Shown here: positions 1-7,340 of the stretch, in pieces | How the letters are laid out: every line of letters starts with the position of its first letter | Numbering within the stretch: the first letter of the stretch is position 1 | NCBI RefSeq assembly: GCF_002374835.1 | Contig: NZ_NWVD01000001.1 | Coordinates: 682,001-746,000, forward strand | Source of the DNA: Sphingomonas ginsenosidimutans | Lineage (GTDB): Bacteria > Pseudomonadota > Alphaproteobacteria > Sphingomonadales > Sphingomonadaceae | Length of the DNA: 64,000 nucleotides | Direction: 5' to 3' | Made by a program: the position numbers and the translations under genes | Notes under the pieces: generated by a model | What the model saw: the letters and a program-made list of their open reading frames with translations, nothing else | Database searches by the model: none | Told to the model about the DNA's origin: nothing

Positions 1-1
1 T

Positions 2-925
2 GCCCGACACGAGCACGCCGAACTGCCGATCCGCACCGAAGCGATCGCTGACCGCACCCGATGCGCGATAGTCGCTGCCCTTGCCGAACTGGTTGTAGCT
101 GGCACCGGCCATGCCGGTCAGCGCGAACCCCTTGCGATCGAAGGGCGAGCGCGTGCTGATGTTGACCGCGCCCGCGATCGAATCGGCATCCTGGCTGGGG
201 ACCAGCGACTTGGTGACCTCCAGGTTCGCGACGATGTCCGACGGCAGCGTATCCAGATCGACCGCGCGGGTGGTGGGATCGACCGACGGGATCTGCACGC
301 CGTCGACCGAGATCGCCGACCATTCCGACGGCGCGCCGCGAACATTGATGTAGCGGCCCTCGCCCTGGTCGCGCTCGATCCCGACGCCGGGCGCGCGCTG
401 CAGCGCCTCGGCGATGTTGGGATCGGGGAAGCGGCCGATCGCGTCGGCGGAGATGATCGTAACAGTATTGTCGGCCTGTCGCTGCTGGTTGAGCGCGCGG
501 GCGGTATTGTCGAGCAGCGAGGCGCCGACGACGACGATGTCGCCGGCATTGTCGCTGGCGCCGGGCATCGTCACTTCGACGTCGCGGGCGCGCTGTTCCG
601 GGGTGACGGTGATCGAGAAGGGCGGGCGACCGAGATAGTCGACCAGCAGCGTCACCGCGCTGCTGGCATCGGGGGTCGCGATGGTGAAGCTGCCCTGCAG
701 GTCGGTGGTCGCCTGCGCGCCGGTGCCCTCCACCACGATGCGCGCGCCCGGCAGCGCGACGCCCGTCACGTCGTAGACATGGCCCGACACGCTCGGGCCG
801 GCGACCGCCTCGACCGTGGCCGAAGGGGCGGCGTCGGCGCTCGCGTGCGCGGGCTGGGCGGCGACGGCAAGGGCGATGAGCGAGACACCCGCGATCGCGC
901 GGGCGCCGTGACGGGCGTGGTGCAT
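2..925 (-). CDS. TonB-dependent receptor, N-terminal 308 residues (runs off the window)
   Basis: This is the N-terminal part of an outer-membrane TonB-dependent receptor; the barrel lies beyond the window start. An ATG start is followed by a signal peptide ending near Ala28 (QPAHA). Residues about 45-112 form a carboxypeptidase-regulatory-like domain (SGHVYDVTGVALPGARI). A TonB-box-like DIVVVG follows near 129-134, then the plug: TIISADAIGRFPDPNIAEAL, RAPGVGIERDQGEG, YINVRG and ISVDGVQIPS. This plug wording is that of the Xanthomonas-Caulobacter receptor class. The substrate cannot be judged from this part. Such receptors import large ligands such as glycans or siderophores using TonB-ExbBD energy. 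Confidence 0.9.
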   Translation of the reverse strand, partial: MHHARHGARAIAGVSLIALAVAAQPAHASADAAPSATVEAVAGPSVSGHVYDVTGVALPGARIVVEGTGAQATTDLQGSFTIATPDASSAVTLLVDYLGRPPFSITVTPEQRARDVEVTMPGASDNAGDIVVVGASLLDNTARALNQQRQADNTVTIISADAIGRFPDPNIAEALQRAPGVGIERDQGEGRYINVRGAPSEWSAISVDGVQIPSVDPTTRAVDLDTLPSDIVANLEVTKSLVPSQDADSIAGAVNISTRSPFDRKGFALTGMAGASYNQFGKGSDYRASGAVSDRFGADRQFGVLVSG

Positions 926-1030
926 GTTGTTCCCCCAAAGAACGCTGTCGGGGCGCCTGATGGCGCTGCCCGGTGTGCGCCGCATGGCGTGTTTTCATGA
1001 CGTGACGGGGGAAGTTTGGTGACGGTTGCG

Positions 1031-2287
1031 TTACAATCCCGGCCGCGGCGCTCCGGCAACAGCGGCGGTTTCCGGCATTGCGGCTAGATACAGTGCCAGC
1101 CCCACGCCCGCGATCGCCGCCAGCACCAGGAAGGCCAGGTCGTATCCGCCAGCGACGATCAACCGGCCCGCCAGCGACGCGCTGATCGCGCCGCCCAGCC
1201 CCTGTACGGTGGCGACGGCGCCTTGCGCGACGTTGAACCGCCCGCTGCCGCGCGTGAGCGCTGCGACCACCACCGGGAACAGCGCGCCGAAGATGCCGGC
1301 GCCGACCCCGTCGAGCAACTGCACCGCCAGCAGCCACGGCGCGGCGTCGGACACGGTATAGAGCAGGCCGCGTGCGGCGAGGATCGCGAAGCCGGCTAAG
1401 AAGATCGGCTTGTGCCCCCAGCGATCGGCATGGCGGCCCACGACGATCGCGACCGGGACCATCACCAGCTGTGCGCCGACAATGCATGCCGACATCAGCG
1501 ACGTGGCGGTGCCCGCGCCGACGCGATGCGCGAGCAACTGGCCCACCGACGGCAGCATCGCGGCATTGGCGAGGTGGAAGGTGAAGGCGGCGGCAGCGAA
1601 CACCGCCAGCCCGCGCGTATGGCGCAGCACATGCCACATCGATTGCGGCGGGGCGTCGCAGGGTTCCTCGTCGTCGTCGGCGCACAGGCCGCGCGCGACG
1701 TCATGGTCGATGCGGTCGCCGGGAATGGCCAGCGTCGCGCCGATCGACGCGACCGCCAGCAGCGCCATCAGCCAGAACACCACCTGCGGCCCGAAACGCC
1801 ACGCCAGCAGCCCGGCGAGCGCGGCGGACACCGCATTGCCGCCGTGATTGAACGCCTCGTTCCGGCCGACCCGCGCGGTGAAGGCACGTGCGCCGACCAG
1901 CCCCAGCGTGATGCCGGTGATCGCGGGGGCGAAGGCGGCGCCGGCGACCGCGGCCAGCGCCTGCGTCGCGGCGACCGCGGTGAAACCGGTGACGAACGGC
2001 AGCGCCAGCGACGCGGCGGTGACCAGGATCGCGGCGACCACCAGCAGCGCGCGCTTGGCGCGCAGCCGGTCGACCAGCGCCCCCGCCGGCGCGGTGGCGA
2101 GCAGCCCGGCGAGTCCGGCGATGGTCATCACCATGCCGGTCGTCGCCTCGTTCCAACCGTGCGTCGGCCCTCGCACCGAGGTGAGGTAGATCGCCAGATA
2201 CGGCCCCAGCCCGTCACGCACGTCCGCCAGGAAGAAATTGACCCAGTCGAGCGCACGGTCGCCGGGGGTTCGGGCAGGTGGGGCCAA
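1031..2287 (-). CDS. MFS transporter
   Basis: A 418-residue major facilitator permease with about 12 hydrophobic segments. The N-terminus (ALDWVNFFLADVRDGLGPYL) leads into helix 1. The helix 2-3 loop holds a basic Gly-Ala-Leu-Val-Asp-Arg-Leu-Arg-Ala-Lys-Arg motif (MFS motif A type), and a second one (GRHADRWGHK) lies in the C-terminal half at the equivalent place. The region between the halves is acidic and Cys-containing (LCADDDEEPCD). No substrate can be inferred. It lies about 100 bp from the TonB receptor on the same strand, upstream of it in transcription. Co-transcription is possible but not shown. Confidence 0.85.
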   Translation of the reverse strand: MAPPARTPGDRALDWVNFFLADVRDGLGPYLAIYLTSVRGPTHGWNEATTGMVMTIAGLAGLLATAPAGALVDRLRAKRALLVVAAILVTAASLALPFVTGFTAVAATQALAAVAGAAFAPAITGITLGLVGARAFTARVGRNEAFNHGGNAVSAALAGLLAWRFGPQVVFWLMALLAVASIGATLAIPGDRIDHDVARGLCADDDEEPCDAPPQSMWHVLRHTRGLAVFAAAAFTFHLANAAMLPSVGQLLAHRVGAGTATSLMSACIVGAQLVMVPVAIVVGRHADRWGHKPIFLAGFAILAARGLLYTVSDAAPWLLAVQLLDGVGAGIFGALFPVVVAALTRGSGRFNVAQGAVATVQGLGGAISASLAGRLIVAGGYDLAFLVLAAIAGVGLALYLAAMPETAAVAGAPRPGL

Positions 2288-2444
2288 GGCATTTCTCCGG
2301 CACGGCGGCGGCGGCCACGTTAACGTCGGTTAGCGGCAAAGGTGTCCCGGCGACCGGTTGCGCGCGCGGCGGGGGCGTGTCGCGCACGAATCGTGCGATT
2401 TTGCGGGTTCGCGTCGCGCCGCAACTGGGTTAACGCGGGTCATC

Positions 2445-3878
2445 ATGTCGAACGCACCGCGCACGTTGTACGAGAAGGTCTGGGACGCCCATGTCGTGGA
2501 GCGTCGCGACGACGGCTCCTGCCTGATCTATATCGACCGTCATCTGGTTCATGAAGTCACCAGCCCGCAGGCGTTCGAGGGCCTGCGCAGTGCCGGCCGC
2601 CGCGTGCGGCGCCCCGACCTGACGCTGGCGGTGCCCGATCACAACCTGCCGACGACCGCGCGCGTCGATGCCGAGGGGCGCGAACTGCCGATCGCCGACC
2701 GCGAAAGCGCGGAACAGCTGGGCGCGCTGCGTGCCAATGTCGCGGAATTCGGCGTCCCCTATATCGACGCGCTGTCGGCGAAGCAGGGGATCGTCCATGT
2801 CGTGGGGCCGGAACAGGGCTTCACCCTGCCGGGCACGACGATGGTGTGCGGCGACAGCCATACGTCGGCGCATGGCGCGCTGGGCGCGCTGGCGTTCGGG
2901 ATCGGCACCAGCGAGGTCGAGCACGTACTTGCCACGCAGACGCTGATCCTGTCGCCGTCGAAGACGATGGAGGTGCGCGTCGACGGCACGCTGGGCTTCG
3001 GCGTCAGCGCCAAGGACGTCGTGCTGGCGATCATCGGGAGGATCGGCGCGGCGGGCGGCACCGGCCATGTCATCGAATTCACCGGCGAGGTGATCCGCAA
3101 CCTGTCGATCGAGGGACGGCTGACGATCGCCAACATGTCGATCGAAGGTGGCGCGCGCGCGGGAATGATCGCGCCGGACGAGAACACCTTCGCATATCTG
3201 AAGGGCCGGCCGATGGCGCCGCAAGGCGCGGACTGGGACCGCGCGGTCGAATGGTGGCGGACGCTGCCCAGCGACGCGGGTGCCCGCTATGACAAGACGG
3301 TCGTGCTGGACGCGGCCAATATCGCACCGGTGCTGACCTGGGGCACCAGCCCGGAGGACGTCGTGCCGATCACCGGCGTGGTCCCGGCGCCGGACAGCTT
3401 CGCCGATCCGTCGAAGCAGGAGGCGGCGCGCAAGTCGCTGGATTACATGGGGCTGGCGCCGGGGATGCGGATGCAGGACGTGCCCGTCCAGCACGTCTTC
3501 ATCGGCAGCTGCACCAACAGCCGGATCGAGGATCTGCGCGCCGCCGCCAGCGTCGCCGACGGGCGCCGCGTCGCCGCCGGGGTGCGTGCGATGGTGGTGC
3601 CCGGATCGGGGCTGGTGAAGCGCCAGGCGGAGGCCGAGGGGCTGGACCGCATCTTCACCGCCGCGGGGTTCGAATGGCGCGAGCCGGGCTGTTCGATGTG
3701 CCTGGCGATGAACCCGGACAAGGTGCCGGCGGGGGAGCGGTGCGCGTCGACCAGCAACCGCAATTTCGTCGGCCGGCAGGGACCGGGCGCACGTACCCAC
3801 CTGCTGTCGCCCGCGATGGCGGCGGCGGCGGCGGTGACCGGGCGGCTGGCCGACGTGCGCGAGTTGATGGATCGTTGA
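2445..3878 (+). CDS. leuC: 3-isopropylmalate dehydratase large subunit LeuC
   Basis: LeuC (477 aa) and LeuD form the leucine-biosynthesis isomerase that converts 2-isopropylmalate to 3-isopropylmalate. It is an aconitase-family [4Fe-4S] enzyme. The three cluster cysteines are visible at about C356 (FIGSCTNSR) and C416/C419 (GCSMC). [20 protein letters not shown] and [20 protein letters not shown] are typical family blocks. I chose the ATG at 2445 ([18 protein letters not shown]) because it matches the usual LeuC N-terminus; the frame stays open about 87 bp further upstream. leuD follows after a 35-codon peptide gene. Confidence 0.96.
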   Translation: MSNAPRTLYEKVWDAHVVERRDDGSCLIYIDRHLVHEVTSPQAFEGLRSAGRRVRRPDLTLAVPDHNLPTTARVDAEGRELPIADRESAEQLGALRANVAEFGVPYIDALSAKQGIVHVVGPEQGFTLPGTTMVCGDSHTSAHGALGALAFGIGTSEVEHVLATQTLILSPSKTMEVRVDGTLGFGVSAKDVVLAIIGRIGAAGGTGHVIEFTGEVIRNLSIEGRLTIANMSIEGGARAGMIAPDENTFAYLKGRPMAPQGADWDRAVEWWRTLPSDAGARYDKTVVLDAANIAPVLTWGTSPEDVVPITGVVPAPDSFADPSKQEAARKSLDYMGLAPGMRMQDVPVQHVFIGSCTNSRIEDLRAAASVADGRRVAAGVRAMVVPGSGLVKRQAEAEGLDRIFTAAGFEWREPGCSMCLAMNPDKVPAGERCASTSNRNFVGRQGPGARTHLLSPAMAAAAAVTGRLADVRELMDR

Positions 3879-3909
3879 GCGACACGAAAGAACGCAGGGA
3901 GACGTCGCG

Positions 3910-4017
3910 ATGAAGAAGGTTCTGGTATTCCTGATCGCCGGTTCGGTGCTGAGCGGCGTGGCGGCCTATGCCGCGATCGCCAAACCGACCTTCCCGGCCA
4001 CGCGCCCGACACGCTGA
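3910..4017 (+). CDS. 35-residue hydrophobic peptide between leuC and leuD
   Basis: An ATG preceded by a good ribosome-binding site (AGGGAG at 3896-3901, 8 nt spacing) opens a 35-codon frame. It encodes a Lys-Lys start, a hydrophobic segment ([20 protein letters not shown]) and a short basic tail, so it looks like a single-span membrane or signal-anchored peptide. The stop lies 5 nt before the leuD ATG, which has no Shine-Dalgarno of its own. The peptide could therefore matter mainly as a translational coupler for leuD. No function is recognised. Confidence 0.55.
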   Translation: MKKVLVFLIAGSVLSGVAAYAAIAKPTFPATRPTR

Positions 4018-4022
4018 CGCCG

Positions 4023-4652
4023 ATGCAGCCGGTCAGCGAGGTTTCGGGCACGGCCTATCCGTGGGGGGCGAAGAACGTCGATACCGACGTCATCATCCCC
4101 GCGCACTGGCTGAAGACGATCAAGCGTTCGGGGCTGGGCCGCGGCGCGTTCGAGACGGTACGCGCGCAGCCGGGCAACATCTTCGACGATCCCGCCTACG
4201 CCGGGGCGCCGATCCTGATCGCGGGCGACAATTTCGGCTGCGGCTCCAGCCGCGAACATGCCGCCTGGGCGCTGGCCGACATGGGCATCCGCGCGGTGAT
4301 CGCGCCGAGCTTCTCGGACATCTTTTCGGGCAATGCGTTCAAGAACGGCATCGTCCCGGTCGTCCTGCCACAGGAGGCGGTCGACCGGCTGCTGGAGGTG
4401 GCGAGGGACCAGCCGGTCACCGTCGACCTGGAAACGATGACGGTGACCACCCCGTTTCAGGACCGCTTCGCCTTCGAACTCGACCCGTTTCGCCGCCGCT
4501 GCCTGATGGAGGGGCTGGACGAAGTCGGCCTGACGCTGGCAAAGGATACCGTGATTTCGAAATTCGAGGAGCGGCTCGATCACGAGCGGCCCTGGATCAA
4601 GGGAGAGAGCGGATATGCGGGCGTTGCTGTCGAGGGCACCGGGCGGACCTGA
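4023..4652 (+). CDS. leuD: 3-isopropylmalate dehydratase small subunit LeuD
   Basis: The swivelling small subunit of isopropylmalate isomerase, partner of LeuC (209 aa). Recognisable blocks are [16 protein letters not shown] near the N-terminus, [16 protein letters not shown] (substrate-binding loop) and [14 protein letters not shown]. The start ATG follows the upstream peptide stop by 5 nt and lacks a ribosome-binding site, suggesting coupled translation. The reading frame continues 38 nt into the next gene, so the last dozen residues ([10 protein letters not shown]) are read from DNA that also encodes the oxidoreductase start. Confidence 0.95.
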   Translation: MQPVSEVSGTAYPWGAKNVDTDVIIPAHWLKTIKRSGLGRGAFETVRAQPGNIFDDPAYAGAPILIAGDNFGCGSSREHAAWALADMGIRAVIAPSFSDIFSGNAFKNGIVPVVLPQEAVDRLLEVARDQPVTVDLETMTVTTPFQDRFAFELDPFRRRCLMEGLDEVGLTLAKDTVISKFEERLDHERPWIKGESGYAGVAVEGTGRT

Positions 4653-5616
4653 AACTCTGGAGATCGGCGACCTGCCCGAACCCGTCGCGGCGGCGGGCGA
4701 GGTGCTGGTGTCGGTCAAGGCCTGCGCGATCAACTATCCCGACGTGCTGGTGATCGAGGACAAATACCAGTTCAAGCCGCCGCGCCCGTTCGCGCCGGGC
4801 GGCGAGTTTTCCGGCGTGGTCGAGAGCGTGGGCGAGGGCGTGACCGCGTTCAGGCCCGGCGACCGCGTGATGGGCAATACCGGCATGGGCGGGCTGGTCG
4901 AGCGGCTGGTCGCCAGGGCGGACAACATCTACCCGATCCCCGACGAGCGATCGTTCGAGGAAGGCGCGTCGATGCTGCTGACCTATGGCACGACGATCCA
5001 CGCACTGGTCGATCGCGGCCATATCAAGGCCGCCGACAACCTGCTGGTGCTGGGCGCGGCGGGCGGCGTCGGGCTGGCCGCGGTGGAGCTGGGCAAGGCG
5101 TTCGGCGCGCGCGTGGTCGGCGCGGTGTCGAGCGAGGAGAAGGCGCAGGCGGTGCGCGATGCGGGCGCCGACGACGTCATCATCTATGGCCGCGCGCCCT
5201 TTTCGAAGGACGAATCGAAGGCGCTGGCGGAACAGTTCAAGGAGAAGGGCGGGCGCGAGGGCTTCCAGCTGGTCTATGACGCGGTCGGCGGCGACTATGC
5301 CGAACCGGCGCTGCGCTCGATCGGGTGGGAGGGGCGCTATCTGGTGATCGGCTTCCCCGCCGGCATCCCTAAGCTGCCGCTGAACCTGACGCTGTTGAAG
5401 AGCTGCGACGTGTGCGGCGTGTTCTGGGGCGCGTTCGCGGCGCGCGAGCCAGAGCGCAACCGTGGCAACATCCGCCAGCTGTTCGACCTGTGGCAGCAGG
5501 GGAAGATCGCGCCGCGCGTGACAGAGGTGTTCCCGTTCGAGCGGGGCGGCGACGCAATCGCCAAGATGGCCGCGCGCGGCGCGATCGGAAAGCTGGTGGT
5601 GCGCGTCGCCGACTGA
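4615..5616 (+). CDS. NADPH:quinone oxidoreductase family protein (zinc-free MDR)
   Basis: A 333-residue medium-chain dehydrogenase/reductase of the quinone oxidoreductase type, expected to reduce quinones or enones with NADPH. It starts at an ATG behind GGGAGAGAG. The N-terminal GroES-like part includes [18 protein letters not shown] and [16 protein letters not shown], without structural zinc cysteines. The Rossmann loop is [20 protein letters not shown] near residues 145-164. The start lies inside the end of leuD, so the two are likely co-transcribed, although no metabolic link to leucine synthesis is evident. Confidence 0.88.
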   Translation: MRALLSRAPGGPETLEIGDLPEPVAAAGEVLVSVKACAINYPDVLVIEDKYQFKPPRPFAPGGEFSGVVESVGEGVTAFRPGDRVMGNTGMGGLVERLVARADNIYPIPDERSFEEGASMLLTYGTTIHALVDRGHIKAADNLLVLGAAGGVGLAAVELGKAFGARVVGAVSSEEKAQAVRDAGADDVIIYGRAPFSKDESKALAEQFKEKGGREGFQLVYDAVGGDYAEPALRSIGWEGRYLVIGFPAGIPKLPLNLTLLKSCDVCGVFWGAFAAREPERNRGNIRQLFDLWQQGKIAPRVTEVFPFERGGDAIAKMAARGAIGKLVVRVAD

Positions 5617-5700
5617 TGGGCGGCGCGGTGGGCGGCGTGAAGCGTTGCGTGTTGCGCCGTGCCGCCCTAAGTCGCGGCGAACAGCACGACGGGAGCCGAC

Positions 5701-6024
5701 ATGACCACCTTCGACGATCGCGAGCGGGCCTTCGAAGCGAAGTTCGCGCGCGACGAGGAAAACGCGTTCCGCATCACGGCACGCCGCAACCGGCTGGCTG
5801 CGCAATGGGCCGCCGACCTGCTGAAGCTGACCCCGGCGGAGGCGGATGCCTATGCCAAGGCGGTGGTGCAGGCCGATTTCGAGGAAGCGGGCGACGAGGA
5901 CGTCGTGCGCAAGCTGTTCGGCGACCTGACCGCAGCCGGCCTCGACGTCGAGGAGGGGACCGTCCGCCGCATGCTGGACGAGAAGCTGGTCGAGGCGCGC
6001 CGCCAGCTGATGCAGCCGGAGTAA
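5701..6024 (+). CDS. DUF1476 protein, F1-ATPase inhibitor zeta subunit family
   Basis: 107 residues, almost entirely helical and charged. The N-terminus (FDDRERAFEAKFARDEE) is the conserved opening of the DUF1476 family, and RNRLAAQWAADLL follows. In Paracoccus, members of this alphaproteobacterial family bind F1-ATPase and block ATP hydrolysis through the N-terminal segment. That role is taken from the family, not shown here. It precedes bolA by 7 bp and probably shares a transcript with bolA and grxD. Confidence 0.88.
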   Translation: MTTFDDRERAFEAKFARDEENAFRITARRNRLAAQWAADLLKLTPAEADAYAKAVVQADFEEAGDEDVVRKLFGDLTAAGLDVEEGTVRRMLDEKLVEARRQLMQPE

Positions 6025-6031
6025 GCACGCG

Positions 6032-6265
6032 ATGCCGATGGCAGGCGAGGAGATCGCGGCGCTGATCAAGGCGGGCATTCCGGATGCCGAGGTCGAGATG
6101 ACCGATCTGGCCGGCGACAACGATCATTGGGCCGCCCGGGTAACCGCCGCGTCCTTTGCCGGAATGCCGCGCGTGAAACAGCATCAGGCGGTCTATGCTG
6201 CGCTGGGTGGGCGGATGGGCGGCGTGCTCCATGCCTTGCAGTTGACCACCGCCGTCCCGAAGTAG
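6032..6265 (+). CDS. BolA family protein
   Basis: A 77-residue BolA-fold protein of the short BolA2/IbaG type. The conserved R-V-K-x-H-Q-x-V-Y segment carries the invariant histidine that helps ligate a shared [2Fe-2S] cluster with monothiol glutaredoxins. The next gene encodes exactly such a CGFS glutaredoxin, so the pair probably makes a BolA-Grx complex for iron-sulfur trafficking or iron sensing. The start ATG lies 7 bp after the DUF1476 stop. The alternative start at the second Met (MAGEEIAAL) is 6 nt downstream. Confidence 0.92.
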   Translation: MPMAGEEIAALIKAGIPDAEVEMTDLAGDNDHWAARVTAASFAGMPRVKQHQAVYAALGGRMGGVLHALQLTTAVPK

Positions 6266-6291
6266 GCGACAGGTTCCGACAGAAAGTGACG

Positions 6292-6627
6292 ATGACGATG
6301 ACCGATGACGCCCAGGCCCGCATCGACGCGGTGGTGAAGAACAACGCGGTGGTGCTGTTCATGAAGGGGACGCCGCTGTTCCCGCAATGCGGGTTTTCCA
6401 GCCGCGCGGTCGCGATCCTGGAGCGGCTGGGCGTCGATTTCGAAAGCGTCGACGTATTGCAGGATCAGGCGGTGCGGCAGGGGATCAAGGCCTATTCGGA
6501 CTGGCCGACCATTCCGCAGCTGTATGTCGGCGGCGAATTCGTCGGCGGATCGGACATCATGATGGAGATGTACGAGGCGGGCGAGCTGGCCGAGCTGTTC
6601 CAGAATGCGGGCGCCGCCGCCAAGTAA
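6292..6627 (+). CDS. grxD: Monothiol glutaredoxin, Grx4 family
   Basis: A 111-residue CGFS monothiol glutaredoxin. Family marks are VVLFMKGTP, the PQCGFSSRAV active site, the TVP-like WPTIPQLYVGGEFVGGSDI segment that binds glutathione, and a C-terminal amphipathic helix. It coordinates a glutathione-ligated [2Fe-2S] cluster for delivery to targets. The start may be either Met of the MTM repeat (6292 or 6298); neither has a strong ribosome-binding site. It closes the DUF1476-bolA-grxD group, with a rho-independent terminator 23 bp downstream. Confidence 0.95.
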   Translation: MTMTDDAQARIDAVVKNNAVVLFMKGTPLFPQCGFSSRAVAILERLGVDFESVDVLQDQAVRQGIKAYSDWPTIPQLYVGGEFVGGSDIMMEMYEAGELAELFQNAGAAAK

Positions 6628-6649
6628 GCGCGCGCCGTTGACGGTGTAG

Positions 6650-6686
6650 AAAGGCCCATGCCCGCCGGTCGGGTGTGGGCCTTTTT
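6650..6686 (+). terminator. Rho-independent terminator after grxD
   Basis: A perfect 9-bp stem (AAAGGCCCA at 6650-6658 with TGGGCCTTT at 6676-6684) encloses a short inner CCCG/CGGG pairing and runs into a T tract. It ends the grxD transcript. Confidence 0.85.
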
Positions 6687-6725
6687 CGTGGTGCCGTCTG
6701 ACGTGTATCGGGAAGGCACCGGGTA

Positions 6726-6766
6726 CGGGCGGGGGTCGCGAGATCGAAGTAGCGACGCCCCGCCCG
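6726..6766. repeat. Strong GC-rich hairpin in the 344-bp grxD-blaI gap
   Basis: An inverted repeat of about 14 bp with one bulge (CGGGCGGGGGTCGC against GCGACGCCCCGCCCG) has a 12-nt loop, GAGATCGAAGTA. It has no T tract on either strand and comes after the grxD terminator. I found no gene in 6690-6915. Apart from this hairpin, the stretch holds only the upstream region of the BlaI-type gene. Confidence 0.5.
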
Positions 6767-6919
6767 GCTGAAGCGTATCCACGCTCGGTGCGTGTCATAC
6801 CTTGCACCGCGCGTGCCAGTTCATCGGATCGACGGTTTTGCGCGGTTGCGTTGGTTAACGCGCGTCAACGGCCTGTTGAAATTGTAAAAAGAACCGACAG
6901 GCGCTCCGCGGCCACTATT

Positions 6920-6956
6920 GACTACAGGCGTAATCAATAAGATTACATGCGTAGTC
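6920..6956 (+). promoter_or_regulatory. Probable BlaI-type operator, two dyads
   Basis: GACTAC-AGGC-GTAATC (6920-6935) and GATTAC-ATGC-GTAGTC (6941-6956) are each imperfect palindromes. They are also near mirror images of each other across a 5-bp AATAA spacer. They end 15 bp before the repressor start. This layout is what a dimeric BlaI/MecI winged-helix repressor controlling its own operon would use. Confidence 0.65.
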
Positions 6957-6971
6957 GATAGGAGGCGAGTC

Positions 6972-7340
6972 GTGGCCGAACGTATCAGCGAAGCCGAACA
7001 TGCGGTGATGGAGGTCCTGTGGGATGACAGCCCGCTGACCGCGCAGGATGTGGCCGAACGGGTCGATCCGACGCGCGGGTGGAGCGCGGCGACGGTCAAG
7101 ACGTTGCTCGGTCGGCTGCTGGCCAAGGAAGCGGTGGCGCATGATGTCGACGGGCGGCGGTATCTGTACCGCCCGGCGGTGGCGCGGGAGGATTATGTCG
7201 CAGGCGAATCGCGTCGGCTGATCGACCGGCTGTTCGGCGGCAAGCTGACCCCGCTGGTCGCGCATCTGGCGGAGCGCGACGCGATTTCCGATCAGGATAT
7301 CGCCGAGATCGAGGCGCTGCTGAAGGCGTTGAAACAATGA
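6972..7340 (+). CDS. BlaI/MecI/CopY family transcriptional repressor
   Basis: 122 residues with the BlaI winged helix: ISEAEHAVMEVLWD, then LTAQDVAERV, then WSAATVKTLLGRLLAKEAV and the wing DVDGRRYLYRPAV, followed by a C-terminal dimerisation helix region. I chose GTG at 6972 because AGGAGGCGAG lies just upstream. The frame also opens at a TTG at 6918, but that would run through the operator. It overlaps the M56 peptidase gene by 4 nt (ATGA), the usual BlaI-BlaR pairing in which the peptidase inactivates the repressor on a signal. Confidence 0.93.
   Translation: MAERISEAEHAVMEVLWDDSPLTAQDVAERVDPTRGWSAATVKTLLGRLLAKEAVAHDVDGRRYLYRPAVAREDYVAGESRRLIDRLFGGKLTPLVAHLAERDAISDQDIAEIEALLKALKQ

Noticed and set aside
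6918..6971. TTG start 54 bp upstream for the BlaI-type repressor
   Set aside because: It would make the operator dyads coding and lacks a ribosome-binding site, while GTG 6972 has AGGAGG.
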